Position numbers and translations under genes: made by a program
Assembly: GCA_027563935.2 (NCBI GenBank)
Contig: CM050454.1
Span: 27,277,501 to 27,341,500 of the forward strand
DNA length: 64,000 nt
Source: Costus lasius
Lineage: Eukaryota; Streptophyta; Magnoliopsida; Zingiberales; Costaceae
Direction: 5' to 3'
Notes under the pieces: model-generated
Seen by the model: only the letters and a program-made list of their open reading frames with translations
The model's database searches: none
Told to the model about the DNA's origin: nothing
In this document: positions 1 to 11,151 of the stretch, piece by piece
How the letters are laid out: the number at the start of each line of letters is the position of its first letter
Position numbering within the stretch: the first letter of the stretch is position 1

Positions 1-664
1 GATCGAGAGAATGATTGCTAGATCGGGCAGATCAGAAGCATCAAGAGATTAACGGTCAGATCTGGAGCCTTAGGGTTTATTTGAGATCTAGACTAGATCA
101 TTGGCTTGATTGGTTCTTAAACCGAACCAATGTGAACCGGCTCATGAAATGAGCGCATGGTTCAAGGCTTGGCTACTTGTTCACTTGGCGTGAACATTGG
201 AGCGAGTGGTGTGGCTATTTTTAGTAACCACGATCTCCACTTGGAGATAACGCTCACGTTCGAATAGCTCTTGCTATTCTCGCCTCTCAAGCGACCTCTC
301 TCTCGACACTCGTTGTGTGTGGCGACGCTTGGAAGATAGAGGAGGTTTTTGGCCAAAAGAGATCAACACATCTCCATCCCTTTTCACTCGATCAAGGACT
401 CCAAGGAACCTTGCTAGCACAAGGAGCACCAAGGGTAGGCGCATTGATCATCTTGTGTGTGAAACTTAGGAGAAGGCTCGCTTGCGTCTTTCCTTCCAAA
501 GCTTCATCAAACCGATGGCAATGGTATGAGTTTATCTTCATCTATTCAAATATTCGAAAGCTAGTTATATGACATATATAGATCCTTTGAAATCCTAATA
601 TCCCATGCAAAATTTTGTTGCGCCACCATTAGGGTTTCTACCCCTTAGTTAGGGGTTCCCATCA
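1..664 (+). repeat. Copia A 5' LTR, 3' portion
   Basis: This is the last 664 bases of the 5' LTR; the beginning is outside the window. It matches 16555-17218 with about 3 substitutions. It ends in CATCA, three positions before the initiator-tRNA PBS. It contains no gene; the short open frames in it are LTR DNA. Confidence 0.95.
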
Positions 665-666
665 AT

Positions 667-678
667 TGGTATCAGAGC
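667..678 (+). promoter_or_regulatory. Copia A primer-binding site (initiator Met-tRNA type)
   Basis: TGGTATCAGAGC lies two bases after the LTR end. This is the standard plant LTR-element PBS complementary to the 3' end of initiator tRNA-Met, where minus-strand DNA synthesis starts. Confidence 0.95.
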
Positions 679-1918
679 TAGGGTTATATGTTCATATGAT
701 TGCTTTGATTGTGAATCCATATATGCTTAGATCTTATATGTGCGAAACTAGTTTATGCTTTTCTTTTTGCGCATTTATGTTGGCGCATGTTGTAGCTTAA
801 GTTTTCTCAAAAGGAAATATCACATGCGCGCTTAACATTAGATCTAAGGCCCTGCTATAAACCCTTAGACGGGTTATTAGGGTTGAAATCACCCCCTAGG
901 TCAGATCCAATCAGTCTGATCAGACTATCTGACAGCCTTGATGGGTCGACTGGATAGCACCTTGGCGCAAGCTTGAGGTGGCTACAGGTCGACTGCAGAC
1001 AGGCGTGTAGCGATGTCTGATTGAGACGACCCATGAACGCACCTGAGTTAGGCCCGGGGTCACACCCGCTTGCCAGACCTCAGTGTGGTTGTTCAGCCCT
1101 GGCGCATGCATGGTTGACCTTATGGTCGACTCAAGTCAGTTAGGACTTGGTGCATGCAAGGGCAGAGGATCTGACTAGGTTGGTTGAGTGGATCCCTAGT
1201 AATGGACCGTTCTAAGGTTGTAGGGCAAATAAGGAAAAATTAAAATTGATCCCATGGGGTTTTTCGAAAAATTTTAATTTTTTATGATGGATCACATGAT
1301 TGCTGATTGGATGCATATGTTTGTCTATTTAGTCTTATGTGGGCTGCCCATATTAATTGTGTGCTGTGCTGGGGCCTGCGTGCCTGGGATTTAAAATTGT
1401 TGTAAATTAATTATTGTGATCTACGCATCACATTGCTTTAATTTATAAAATGTTATTGACCTGCGTGTCAATCTTGTCTAGATAGTTAAATTTGTAATTT
1501 AATTAGACAAGAGCACAGAGCACACTTGGCAGAGGCGCATGCAGCAGTGGCTTGACCAGGTGGGAGGTCTAGGGTTTGACCCTAGGACCTGGCGCATTTT
1601 CCTGGTGGGCGCACCAGAGCTGCAATTGGCGCTTGGGCCCTGGTATGGGCCAGATGAGCAGCAAAAGACCCATGAAGAGCAAGTGAAGACTTAAACTAGG
1701 TTAAGGTCTTCTAGGGCTATGGGCTTTTACCACATAAGAACCATGCTTTCTTTTATTGCTTATATAAGTAGAACAGCATGTTTTAATTTATCTTCTGCTA
1801 TCACCATAGGAATTGTATGATAGTGAAGAAGATAAAAGACCGTTAAAATCCAACGCTAAAATATCAAGCTCGTAAGCCTTCTGACGCGAAACCTCACTGT
1901 TCTGATTATCGTTGGAGC

Positions 1919-2157
1919 CGTGTTGTACCCACTCAGTGGGCACGTCCATCTATCTTCAGACGGTGTGGGATTACACCTGTGTGTTACAGAGTAGGGATTT
2001 ATCCCTTCTCGTTGCTCAGCATAGCACATGGTGGTCCAGGGAGTAGGTCGGGTCAGCTTGACCGTGTAGGCTACATATGTGGCGCATATGGTAGCACATG
2101 GAGGCAGCCATCTGTGGGGTCAGAGACTGTGTTGTACCAACTCAGTTGGCACAGTCT
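1919..2157 (+). other. Twin hairpins in copia A leader
   Basis: Hairpin 1 (1919-1944) is CGTG, TTGTA bulge, CCCAC / TCA / GTGGG, then CACG. Hairpin 2 (2124-2157) is AGACTGTG, TTGTA bulge, CCAAC / TCA / GTTGG, then CACAGTCT. Both share the one-sided TTGTA bulge and the TCA loop. One inner pair is C:G in the first and A:T in the second, so pairing is preserved by paired changes. Both hairpins recur in B, E and K. Confidence 0.75.
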
Positions 2158-2305
2158 GCTGGACTGCCCAGATGAAGGGGAATCGCACGGGTTGGCGATC
2201 GGCAGGGACTGCCTACCAGAGATTAGTGCTTGTACTCTCTGTGCATCTTATCTCGCCTGAGCGGGACGCGGAGACCAAGTATGAAATCCGGATCCCATCT
2301 CACTA

Positions 2306-2323
2306 AAAGAGTGTCTACTCTTT
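2306..2323 (+). other. Small hairpin upstream of gag in copia A
   Basis: AAAGAGT / GTCT / ACTCTTT, a 7-bp perfect stem about 140 bases before the gag ATG. In B and E the stem is kept while the loop sequence differs. Confidence 0.55.
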
Positions 2324-2459
2324 CGGACTGTTTAATGGATTTTTCAGTCAGATAAAATAGTGAGAAAAAGAATCTTTCTTAAGTCCTGATCGATTCTTAT
2401 ACATTGATACTGACCTTGCTGTTCTTGCATTGTTGTAGATACCTGCAGCAACGAACACC

Positions 2460-2761
2460 ATGAACTTCAATGTGCGATCCCTACTGGAAAGGGAGAAGTT
2501 TGCTGGGCCGAACTTCTCTGACTGGTTTGGACACCTTAAGATCGTTCTTAAGGCAGAGAGGAAACTGTATGTCCTCGAGACGGCGATACCGCCGCAGCCC
2601 GCTCCGAACGCCGCAAGGGCGGTTCGGGAAGCCTATGAAAAGCACGTCAATGATAGCATTGATGTCGCTTGCCTGATGCTAGCGTCTATGACGCCACCGC
2701 TGCAGCGTCAGCATGAGGATATGTCTGCTATAGACATGATAGCAAACCTCAAGATGCTGTA
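2460..2761 (+). pseudogene. gag-pol: Copia A gag, N-terminal part, cut by copia B
   Basis: Encodes the first 100 residues of the copia Gag, beginning MNFNVRSLLEREKF and nearly identical to the N-termini of copies B, E and K. The start matches the ATG used by all four copies. The frame runs directly into the LTR of copia B at 2762 and stops shortly after. The duplicated CTGTA at 2757-2761 and 11937-11941 marks the insertion point, and the reading continues at 11942. Gag would form the virus-like particle; this copy cannot make it. Confidence 0.95.
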
Positions 2762-3127
2762 TGTAAGTACCCCTTAAGATAAGGGGGGTCCCCTTCTAGG
2801 GGGAGCATAACCCTAAAGCATATGGCGCATAAAATTTTCTTCTTGCGGAACTAGGGTTATAGGATCGATATGCATGCTAAAAGATCAACTTGATAATAAG
2901 AAAACAATCATACCATCGCCATGGGGAAGATGTTTCCTTGGAAGCAAAGATCAAAGTAGATCTTCTCCTTGTCGTCACACACAAGATGATGTCGCTATCT
3001 CTCTTGGTGCCCCTTGTGCTAGCAAGGTTCCAAGAGGTCCTTGTCGAGTGAAGGGAAAATGAGATATCTTTCTTCTTGGCCGAATCCTCCTCAACCTTCA
3101 AAGCGTCGCCACACTCACGAGAGAGAC

Positions 3128-3172
3128 GAGAGGAATATGGGCGAGAGGAATATGGGCGAGAGGAATATGGGC
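3128..3172 (-). repeat. Three tandem 15-bp units in copia B 3' LTR
   Basis: The unit GAGAGGAATATGGGC occurs three times without mismatch. The other LTR has the same array at 10584-10628. The matching part of the copia A LTR lacks the array, so it is specific to this LTR variant. Confidence 0.9.
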
Positions 3173-3644
3173 GAGCGAAAATAGAGTATATTCTATTTTG
3201 ATGAGCGCACTCTCCAAATGGAGATCATGGTTACTAAAAATAGTAACCACTCCTCACCACAACGTTCACGCCAAGTGAACTTGTCGCCTACTCCTCTCCC
3301 TATGAACCAAGCGCTCATTTAGTGAGCCGGTTCACTTTGGTTCGGTTTAAGAACCAATCAAGCCAATGATCTAGTCTAGATCTTAAATAAACCCTAAGGT
3401 TCACGATCTAACCGTCGATCTCAACGATGCCCCTGATCTGACCGATCTGGCATACATTCTCTCGATCGAAGCTTACCGATCTCAAGCCCTAATCAATCAA
3501 ACATGATCAGACCAGATCTCACTCACAATCAGAGATTAAATCCCTTTAAACTGAACCCAAACAATTCAGTCCACACGATCTGACTTAAGTAAGCCATATC
3601 ATCAAATTGTGCGACCCTAAGGGTTTCCTTTAAATGTCGGTAAC

Positions 3645-3695
3645 GATAACTCACGTTATCACGATCAGTGAGGGGTATCTAGCAACACATCACTG
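3645..3695 (-). other. Two-hairpin LTR module, copia B 3' LTR
   Basis: On the minus strand: CAGTGA / 18-nt loop TGTGTTGCTAGATACCCC / TCACTG, followed by GATAAC / GTGA / GTTATC. The second hairpin carries a GNRA-type tetraloop. The arrangement is the same in A, D, E, K and the diverged LTR F. Confidence 0.7.
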
Positions 3696-4480
3696 TCTCC
3701 CGATAGAAAGGAAAGAGTCTTCCAAGACTACACCCAAACCATAGCACAAGTGTGACTCAAATCACTAGGCATGCATATTTCCTTTGCCACTGGATGTTCT
3801 TATTGGACAAGCCTGTCAAGCTCGTAATTCCAATATGATGAGCATGATTAGAACAGATGAACACAGTCACCTGGGTATGGCCATACACTTTCTCAATCAT
3901 CTCATCCAGGGGGCCCCTTTAGAACATCACACTCCTTAAACAAGGAGACGGCAATCCTATGTCTATCACTAGTGCTCTAACCTGACTCAAGCTCACCATC
4001 CAAGATAGTCTATAATCATTATGTTTCAAATGATATTGAACTACCTCAAAACAATGACAATCATCATTTAGAAAACACAAGTGATCTCAAGTCAGAGGAA
4101 ATGTGCCACTTGTCATATCCAAGGAATATTCACATTGTGACAAACAATTGAACATCCTAGTAGGGTCTGTCCAGTACATCCCATGTACCCATGAGTCTAC
4201 ATCTTATTCCATGCTCGAAGCATCCTATAAGATTAGAACACATATTAGTCTTAACCATATCAAGGCTGTCTCATGTTCACCAAGATATATCGACTAAGGA
4301 CATAATAGCTTGTCAGCCCAGCTGAACAGCTTTGAGACATTATTCAGAAGAACATATATTGCAGCAGACAATGTAGCTAACTGAATAACAACCATGCCTT
4401 TATAAACATAACAGTTTATTACATGATACAGATACATTCCCACAGGCCTCAAACATTAGCCTTAAGGGCATACCCCAACA

Positions 4481-4491
4481 ATCTCCCACTT
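4481..4491 (-). promoter_or_regulatory. Copia B polypurine tract
   Basis: In element sense AAGTGGGAGAT lies directly against the 3' LTR, just downstream of the gag-pol stop. This is the expected position of the plus-strand primer. Confidence 0.85.
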
Positions 4492-4500
4492 GCACTTAAT

Positions 4501-7500
4501 CTAATGGTTGAGAAATCTCAAACCCATATTATTACAGTGCTTCTCATGCTTCTGCTGCGCCAGAGGCTTGGTAAGCGGGTCTGCCAGATTGTCATCTGTA
4601 TGAACCTTGCAGATTTTGATCTCGCCACGATCTATGATCTCCCTGATCAAATGAAACCGTCTCTGTATGTGCTTGGACTTCTGGTGCGACCGTGGTTCCT
4701 TTGCTTGTGCGATTGCTCCAGTGTTATCACAAAAGATAACCAAAGGATCTGCACTCGAAGGAACAACACCAAGTTCTCTCACGAACTTACGAATCCACAC
4801 TGCCTCCTTGGATGCTTCCGAGGCTGCAACATACTCGGCTTCTGTTGTGGAATCAGCAACAGTTGACTGTTTGAAACTTTTCCACACCACTGCACCTCCA
4901 TTCAAGCTAAAAACATAGCCTGATTGCGATCGGAAATCATCCTGGTCAGACTGGAACGAAGCGTCAGTATATCCTTCAATACTGAGTTCTTCCTGACCAC
5001 CATATATCAAGAACATATCTTTGGTCCTCCGCAGATATTTTAAAATGTTCTTGACTGCAATCCAGTGCGCCATACCTGGATTACTCTGGTAACGACTGGT
5101 CACGCTTAACCCGTAAGCGACATCTGGGCGAGTACACAACATCGCATACATAATGGATCCAATAGCCGAAGCATAAGGCGTATTGTCCATTTCATCTTTC
5201 TCAGTCTGTGTTTGTGGACACTGACTCTTCGAAAGATTCAGACCATGTCTGACTGGAAGATATCCTCGTTTAGAATTCTCTAAATGAAATATCTCCAGGA
5301 CCTTATCGATGTAAGTACTCTGGCACAGCCCGAGAAGCCTCTTAGATCTATCCCTGTAGATCTTCACACCTAACACATAGGCTGCTTCTCCTAGATCTTT
5401 CATCTGGAAACATTTCCTTAGCCATGCTTTAACAGCATGCATTTCAGGAATATCGTTTCCAATGATCAAGATGTCATCGACGTAGAGGACTAGGAAAGTA
5501 ATCACGCTCCCACTAAACCTCTTATACACACACGGGTCATCCTCGTTCTTGATGAAACCAAATTCGGTAACTGAGTCATCAAAACGAATATTCCAGCTTC
5601 TAGATGCTTGTTTAAGTCCATAAATGGACTTCTTTAACTTGCATATCTTATGACGATCTGCTGGATTAGTGAAACCTTCTGGTTGTGTCATGTACACATC
5701 CTCATCCAGATTTCCATTAAGGAAAGCTGTTTTCACATCCATTTGCCAAATCTCATAATCGTAATATGCAGCTATCGCGAAAAGAATCCGAATAGACTTA
5801 AACATGGCTACAGGAGAGAAAGTTTCATCATAATCTATCCCGTAGATTTGTTTGAAACCTTTCGCAACTAGCCTGCCTTTATAGGTAACCACGTTACCAT
5901 CCATGTCAATCTTCTTCTTGAAGATCCACTTACAGCCTATAGGGATAACTCCCGGAGGCGGATCAACCAAATCCCAAACTTGGTTATCTGACATGGAGTC
6001 CATCTCGGCGCGCATAGCTTCAAGCCATCTCGCTGACTCCGGTCCACTGACCGCATCCGCATAAGTGAGGGGTTCATCATTGTTAATGATGTAGACTCCG
6101 TCATAGCGCTCAGGCTGTCGACGGATCCTACCCGATCTTCGCGGTTCCCGTGATATCTGAGCCTCAGGTTGTTCAATAACCTGTTCTACCAGCTCAGGCA
6201 CATCCAACTCTGCTTGAGCACTTTGTCCTTCCTCTGGATTCTCATCCAGTTTTATTTCTCTCCCACTGGCCTCTTGCAGAAGAAACTCCTTCTCAAGAAA
6301 TATGGCCGTCCGAGCAACAAAAACCTTGTTCTCCTTGGGATCGAAGAAATAATAACCCTTAGTTTCCTTAGGGTAACCGACAAAGATACATTTGTCAGAT
6401 CTACTCTCTAGTTTCCCAGAGGCGAGCTTTTTGACATAAGCCTCGCAACCCCAGATCCTGATAAATGTCAAGCTTGGCTGTTTCCCATACCATAATTCAT
6501 ATGGCGTCTTTGAAACTGCCTTGGATGGCACTCGGTTTAGTACCTTTGCAGCTGTTTCCAGTGCAAAACCCCAAAAGGAGTAGGGTAGAGTAGCCTGACT
6601 CATCATAGAACGAACCATATCAAGTAGCGTTCTATTTCTCCTCTCGGACACACCATTCCATTGCGGTGTTCCTGGTGGAGTGAGCTGTGAGATAATCCCA
6701 CACTCCCTTAGATAGTCAGTAAATGCATGACTTAGGTATTCACCACCTCGATCAGAACGAAGTGCCTTGATATTTCGGCCTAGCTGATTCTGTACTTCAT
6801 TTTTGAACTCCTTGAACTTGTCAAAAGATTCACTTTTATGTCTCATCAGATAGACATAACCATATCTACTGAAATCATCAGTAAAGGTAATGAAGTACTG
6901 ATAGCCACCTCTGGCATGTTTACTAAATGGCCCACACACATCACTGTGTATAAGGTCAAGTAAACCTGAAGCCCTTTGACCTTTGTGAGGAAAAGGTGAC
7001 TTCGTCATTTTACCCATCAAACAAGCTTTGCATGTATCAATCTCCTTATAGGAGAATGATCCCAGCAGTCCATTTTCATGCAACCGCTTAATGCGTTTCT
7101 CGTTAATATGGCCTAAACGACTATGCCATAGCAAGGTGCTGTCATCAGCATACTTGGCTTTCTTAATATCAATTTGCTGTATTGAACATTCCATGTCCAA
7201 CATGAATAACCCATTGTTAATTGAACCAGTTGCATAAACAATATTATCATAAGACAAAATACACTTTGAAATATTGCATTCAAAGGAAAACCCCTTCCTG
7301 ACAAGAGCAGGAATGGAGATAATATTTTTAGTTATACTGGGAACAAAGTAACAACTGTTTAGTTCCAATACAAGTCCAGATGGTAAAGAAATAAAGTAGT
7401 CTCCTACAGCAACAGCAGCAACCCGTGCCCCGTTTCCAACTCGTAGGTCCACCTCATGCTGTCCCACCTGCCTTCTTCTCTTGAGTTCCTGTACATTTGA

Positions 7501-8382
7501 ACAAATGTGAACTCCACATGCAGTGTCCAACACCCATGATACAGAAGAAGAAAACATGACCTCAGTCACGAATATACCTGAGCCAGAAGCAAAGCTTCCC
7601 CTCTTATCTCCTTGGAGCGCTTTACAGTCCTTTTTCCAGTGACCCAGCTGGCCACAGTGGAAACACCTGTATTCCTTAGACCGCTTGACCTTCTGCTTCA
7701 GAGCCTTGCTGTAACTCTTGACAGGGGCCTTGCCCTTCTTCCCCTTCTTCTTGTTCCTAGAAGGAACCATCAAGACAGAGGTTGAAGGCTTACCCTTCAG
7801 AGTCTCCTCAGTGGTCAAGAGCATATTCAGCAGCTCTGCCGGAGTACAATCGATTTTGTTCATATTAAAATTAATAATGAACGCGTCGAATGAAGGCGGG
7901 AGAGACTGCAGAATAATATCCACAGCAAGCTCCTGGTTGATGGTATGCCCCAGTTTCTCTAGAGCCTCCTTGTGCCCAATCATCTTGAGCACGTGAGCTC
8001 CCACTGGGCTCCCTTCAGCCAGTTTGCTCTGAAAGAAGAGCTTTGTCAAATTGTAGCGTTCAGTCCTCGCCTGTGCAGCATACAGCATCTTGAGGTTCGC
8101 TATCATGTCTATAGCAGACATATCCTCATGCTGACGCTGCAGCGGTGGCGTCATAGACGCTAGCATCAGGCAAGCGACATCAATGCTATCATTGACGTGC
8201 TTTTCATAGGCTTCCCGAACCGCCCTTGCGGCGTTCGGAGCGGGCTGCGGCGGTATCGCCGTCTCGAGGACATACAGTTTCCTCTCTGCCTTAAGAACGA
8301 TCTTAAGGTGTCCAAACCAGTCAGAGAAGTTCGGCCCAGCAAACTTCTCCCTTTCCAGTAGGGATCGCACATTGAAGTTCAT
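4501..8382 (-). CDS. gag-pol: Copia B Gag-Pol polyprotein, 1293 aa, intact
   Basis: A single open frame with Ty1/copia domain order. Gag occupies about residues 1-230, followed by a CCHC zinc knuckle (240-253). The aspartic protease has LDTACG with D286. The integrase has zinc-binding H420, H425, C451, C454 and catalytic D481, D544, E580 (35 residues between the last two). Reverse transcriptase has D882 in the WQMDVKTAFLNG motif and YVDD at 967-970. RNase H comes last, with D1140, E1183 and D1219. Integrase before reverse transcriptase is diagnostic of copia. A basic stretch, RRSGRIRRQPERY (749-761), lies between integrase and RT. The start ATG is the one shared by all four copies, and the stop lies next to the PPT. 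No frameshift or lost catalytic residue is visible. The clade is not certain; the LTR start and length recall Angela/BARE-type elements. Confidence 0.97.
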   Translation of the reverse strand: MNFNVRSLLEREKFAGPNFSDWFGHLKIVLKAERKLYVLETAIPPQPAPNAARAVREAYEKHVNDSIDVACLMLASMTPPLQRQHEDMSAIDMIANLKMLYAAQARTERYNLTKLFFQSKLAEGSPVGAHVLKMIGHKEALEKLGHTINQELAVDIILQSLPPSFDAFIINFNMNKIDCTPAELLNMLLTTEETLKGKPSTSVLMVPSRNKKKGKKGKAPVKSYSKALKQKVKRSKEYRCFHCGQLGHWKKDCKALQGDKRGSFASGSGIFVTEVMFSSSVSWVLDTACGVHICSNVQELKRRRQVGQHEVDLRVGNGARVAAVAVGDYFISLPSGLVLELNSCYFVPSITKNIISIPALVRKGFSFECNISKCILSYDNIVYATGSINNGLFMLDMECSIQQIDIKKAKYADDSTLLWHSRLGHINEKRIKRLHENGLLGSFSYKEIDTCKACLMGKMTKSPFPHKGQRASGLLDLIHSDVCGPFSKHARGGYQYFITFTDDFSRYGYVYLMRHKSESFDKFKEFKNEVQNQLGRNIKALRSDRGGEYLSHAFTDYLRECGIISQLTPPGTPQWNGVSERRNRTLLDMVRSMMSQATLPYSFWGFALETAAKVLNRVPSKAVSKTPYELWYGKQPSLTFIRIWGCEAYVKKLASGKLESRSDKCIFVGYPKETKGYYFFDPKENKVFVARTAIFLEKEFLLQEASGREIKLDENPEEGQSAQAELDVPELVEQVIEQPEAQISREPRRSGRIRRQPERYDGVYIINNDEPLTYADAVSGPESARWLEAMRAEMDSMSDNQVWDLVDPPPGVIPIGCKWIFKKKIDMDGNVVTYKGRLVAKGFKQIYGIDYDETFSPVAMFKSIRILFAIAAYYDYEIWQMDVKTAFLNGNLDEDVYMTQPEGFTNPADRHKICKLKKSIYGLKQASRSWNIRFDDSVTEFGFIKNEDDPCVYKRFSGSVITFLVLYVDDILIIGNDIPEMHAVKAWLRKCFQMKDLGEAAYVLGVKIYRDRSKRLLGLCQSTYIDKVLEIFHLENSKRGYLPVRHGLNLSKSQCPQTQTEKDEMDNTPYASAIGSIMYAMLCTRPDVAYGLSVTSRYQSNPGMAHWIAVKNILKYLRRTKDMFLIYGGQEELSIEGYTDASFQSDQDDFRSQSGYVFSLNGGAVVWKSFKQSTVADSTTEAEYVAASEASKEAVWIRKFVRELGVVPSSADPLVIFCDNTGAIAQAKEPRSHQKSKHIQRRFHLIREIIDRGEIKICKVHTDDNLADPLTKPLAQQKHEKHCNNMGLRFLNH

Positions 8383-10203
8383 GGTGTTCGTTGCTGCAGG
8401 TATCTACAACAATGCAAGAACAGCAAGGTCAGTATCAATGTATAAGAATCAATCAGGACTTAAGAAAGATTCTTTTTCTCACTATTTTATCAGGCGTGAA
8501 AAATCCAGCAAAACAGCCCGAAAGAGTAGAACTCTTTTAGTGAGATGGGATCCAGATTTCATACTTGGTCTCCGCGTCCCGCTCAGGCGAGATAAGATGC
8601 ACAGAGAGTACAAGCACTAGTTTCTGGTAGGCAGTCCCTGCCGATCGCCAACCCGTGCGATTCCCCTTCATCCGGGCAGTCCAGCAGACTGTGCCAACTG
8701 AGTTGGTACAACACAATCTCTGACCCCACAGATGGCTGCCTCCATGTGCTACCATATGCGCCACATATGTAGCCTACATGGTCAAGCTGACCCGACCTAC
8801 TCCCTGGACCACCACGTGCTATGCTGAGCAACGAGAAGGGATAAATCCCTACTCTGTAACACGCAGGTGTAATCCCGCACCGTCTGAAGATAGATGGACG
8901 TGCCCACTGAGTGGGTACAACACGGCTCCAACGATAATCAGAACAGTGAGGTTTCGCGTCAGAAGGCTTACGAGCTTGATATTTAAGCGTTGGATTTTAA
9001 CGGTCTTTTATCTTCTTGCCTATCATGCAATTCCTATGGTGATAGCAGAAGATAATTTAATCATGCAATTCTAATATTAAGCAATAAAAGAAAGCATGTA
9101 TCTTATGTGGTAAAAGCCCATAGCCCTAGAAGACCTTAACCTAACTTAAGTCTTCATTTGCTCTTCATGGGTCTTTAGCTGCTTATCTGGCCCAAACCTG
9201 GGCCCAAGCGCCAATTACAGCACAGGTGCGCCCACCAGGGAAAATGCGCCTGGTCCTAGGGTCGAACCCTAGACCTCCCACCTGGTCCAGCCACTTGCTG
9301 CATGCGCCTCTGCCAAGTGTGCTCTGTGCTCTTGTCTAATTAAATTACAAATTTAACTATCTAGACAAGAGTGACACGCAGGTCACTTACATTTATAAAT
9401 TAAAACACAGTGATGCGCAGATCACAATAATTAATTTACAATTGTTTAATACAGGCTCGCAGGCCCCAGCACAGCACACAATTAATATGGGCAGCCCACA
9501 TAAGACTAAATAACCAAGCATATGCATCAATCAATAACCATGTGATCCAATCATAAAATTAAAATTTTTGAAAACCCCATAGGATCAATTTTAATTTTCC
9601 TTATTTGCCCTACAACCTTACAACGGTCCATTACTAGGGATCCACTCATCCAACCTAGTCAGATCCACTGCCCTTGCATGCACCAAGTCCTAACTGACTT
9701 GCGTCGACCATAAGGTCAACTATGCATGCGCCAGGGCTGAACGACCACACTGAGGTGTGGCAAGCGGGCGTGACCCCGGGCCTAACTCAGGTGCGTTCAG
9801 TAGTCGTCTCAAGCAGACATCGCTACACACCTGTCTGCAGTCGACCTATAGCCACCATAGGCTTGCGCCAAGGTGCTATTTGATCGACCCATTCAGGCTG
9901 TCAGATGATCTGATCAGACATTCTGGATCTAACCTAGGGGTTGACTTCAACCCTAATAACCCGTCTAAGGGTTTATAGTAAAGCCTTAGATCTATAATGA
10001 GTCGCGCAAGTATTCAAGTTTTGTAAAACAAAAACAAGATGCGCCAACTTACAACATACATGCGCCAATAGATGGAAACATATTTCATACATGAAGTTTC
10101 GCAAGATGATAAAACCTATCATGCAACTTTCGCATGTTATATAGATCTAAGCATATGGAATCACAAGGCCAAAGCAATCATAATGAACATGCATTCAACC
10201 AAG
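8383..10203 (-). other. Copia B untranslated leader
   Basis: About 1.8 kb between PBS and gag, homologous to the leaders of A, E and K. It contains the twin hairpins (8686-8719 and 8899-8924) and a small AAAGAGT/ACTCTTT hairpin near 8519-8537. No gene seen. Confidence 0.8.
8686..8924 (-). other. Twin hairpins in copia B leader
   Basis: Same two structures as in copia A, on the minus strand. The outer stem of the second reads AGATTGTG against CACAGTCT, so the single change relative to A produces a G-U wobble rather than breaking the stem. Confidence 0.75.
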
Positions 10204-10215
10204 GCTCTGATACCA
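10204..10215 (-). promoter_or_regulatory. Copia B primer-binding site
   Basis: The complement reads TGGTATCAGAGC, two bases inside the 5' LTR, matching initiator tRNA-Met. Confidence 0.95.
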
Positions 10216-11100
10216 ATTGTAAGTACCCCTTAAGATAAGGGGGGTCCCCTTCTAGGGGGAGCATAACCCTAAAGCATATGGCGCATAAAATTTTCTTCTT
10301 GCGGAACTAGGGTTATAGGATCGATATGCATGCTAAAAGATCAACTTGATAATAAGAAAACAATCATACCATCGCCATGGGGAAGATGTTTCCTTGGAAG
10401 CAAAGATCAAAGTAGATCTTCTCCTTGTCGTCACACACAAGATGATGTCGCTATCTCTCTTGGTGCCCCTTGTGCTAGCAAGGTTCCAAGAGGTCCTTGT
10501 CGAGTGAAGGGAAAATGAGATATCTTTCTTCTTGGCCGAATCCTCCTCAACCTTCAAAGCGTCGCCACACTCACGAGAGAGACGAGAGGAATATGGGCGA
10601 GAGGAATATGGGCGAGAGGAATATGGGCGAGCGAAAATAGAGTATATTCTATTTTGATGAGCGCACTCTCCAAATGGAGATCATGGTTACTAAAAATAGT
10701 AACCACTCCTCACCACAACGTTCACGCCAAGTGAACTTGTCGCCTACTCCTCTCCCTATGAACCAAGCGCTCATTTAGTGAGCCGGTTCACTTTGGTTCG
10801 GTTTAAGAACCAATCAAGCCAATGATCTAGTCTAGATCTTAAATAAACCCTAAGGTTCACGATCTAACCGTCGATCTCAACGATGCCCCTGATCTGACCG
10901 ATCTGGCATACATTCTCTCGATCGAAGCTTACCGATCCCAAGCCCTAATCAATCAAACATGATCAGACCAGATCTCACTCACAATCAGAGATTAAATCCC
11001 TTTAAACTGAACCCAAACAATTCAGTCCACACGATCTGACTTAAGTAAGCCATATCATCAAATTGTGCGACCCTAAGGGTTTCCTTTAAATGTCGGTAAC

Positions 11101-11151
11101 GATAACTCACGTTATCACGATCAGTGAGGGGTATCTAGCAACACATCACTG
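11101..11151 (-). other. Two-hairpin LTR module, copia B 5' LTR
   Basis: Same module as at 3645-3695. In the 5' LTR it would be in the transcript only if it lies downstream of the start site, which is not mapped. Confidence 0.7.

Larger units (their letters stand above)
679..2459 (+). other. Copia A untranslated leader between PBS and gag
   Basis: About 1.8 kb without a convincing gene. It holds two similar hairpins (1919-1944 and 2124-2157) and a third (2306-2323). The stretch just before the gag ATG ends in a T-rich run followed by TTGTAG, which could be a 3' splice site, but no donor was established. The same leader is present in copies B, E and K. In retroelements such leaders carry packaging and dimerisation signals; that role here is inferred. 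Confidence 0.8.
2762..4480 (-). repeat. Copia B 3' LTR
   Basis: 1719 bp, beginning TGTAAGTACC and ending ACCCCAACA on the + strand (TGTTGGGGT...TTACA in element sense). It carries three tandem copies of a 15-bp unit (GAGAGGAATATGGGC) at 3128-3172 and the two-hairpin module at 3645-3695. No gene. Confidence 0.96.

Noticed and set aside
667..678. tRNA gene at the TGGTATCAGAGC sites
   Set aside because: Only the 12-base tRNA-complementary PBS is present; there is no cloverleaf sequence around it.
2470..2676. 68-aa frame overlapping gag, repeated in all copia copies
   Set aside because: Out-of-frame shadow of the conserved gag start.
3128..3172. CRISPR-like array
   Set aside because: Only three contiguous 15-bp units without spacers, duplicated in both LTRs of a plant retrotransposon.
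4103..4297. A 64-residue open frame antisense to the element, present in the LTRs of A, B, D, E and K (4103-4297, 11559-11753, 15724-15918, 32013-32207, 39419-39613, 40634-40828, 53381-53575)
   Set aside because: The LTRs are closely related, so shared length follows from DNA similarity. No known motif is present, and the diverged LTR F does not keep it.
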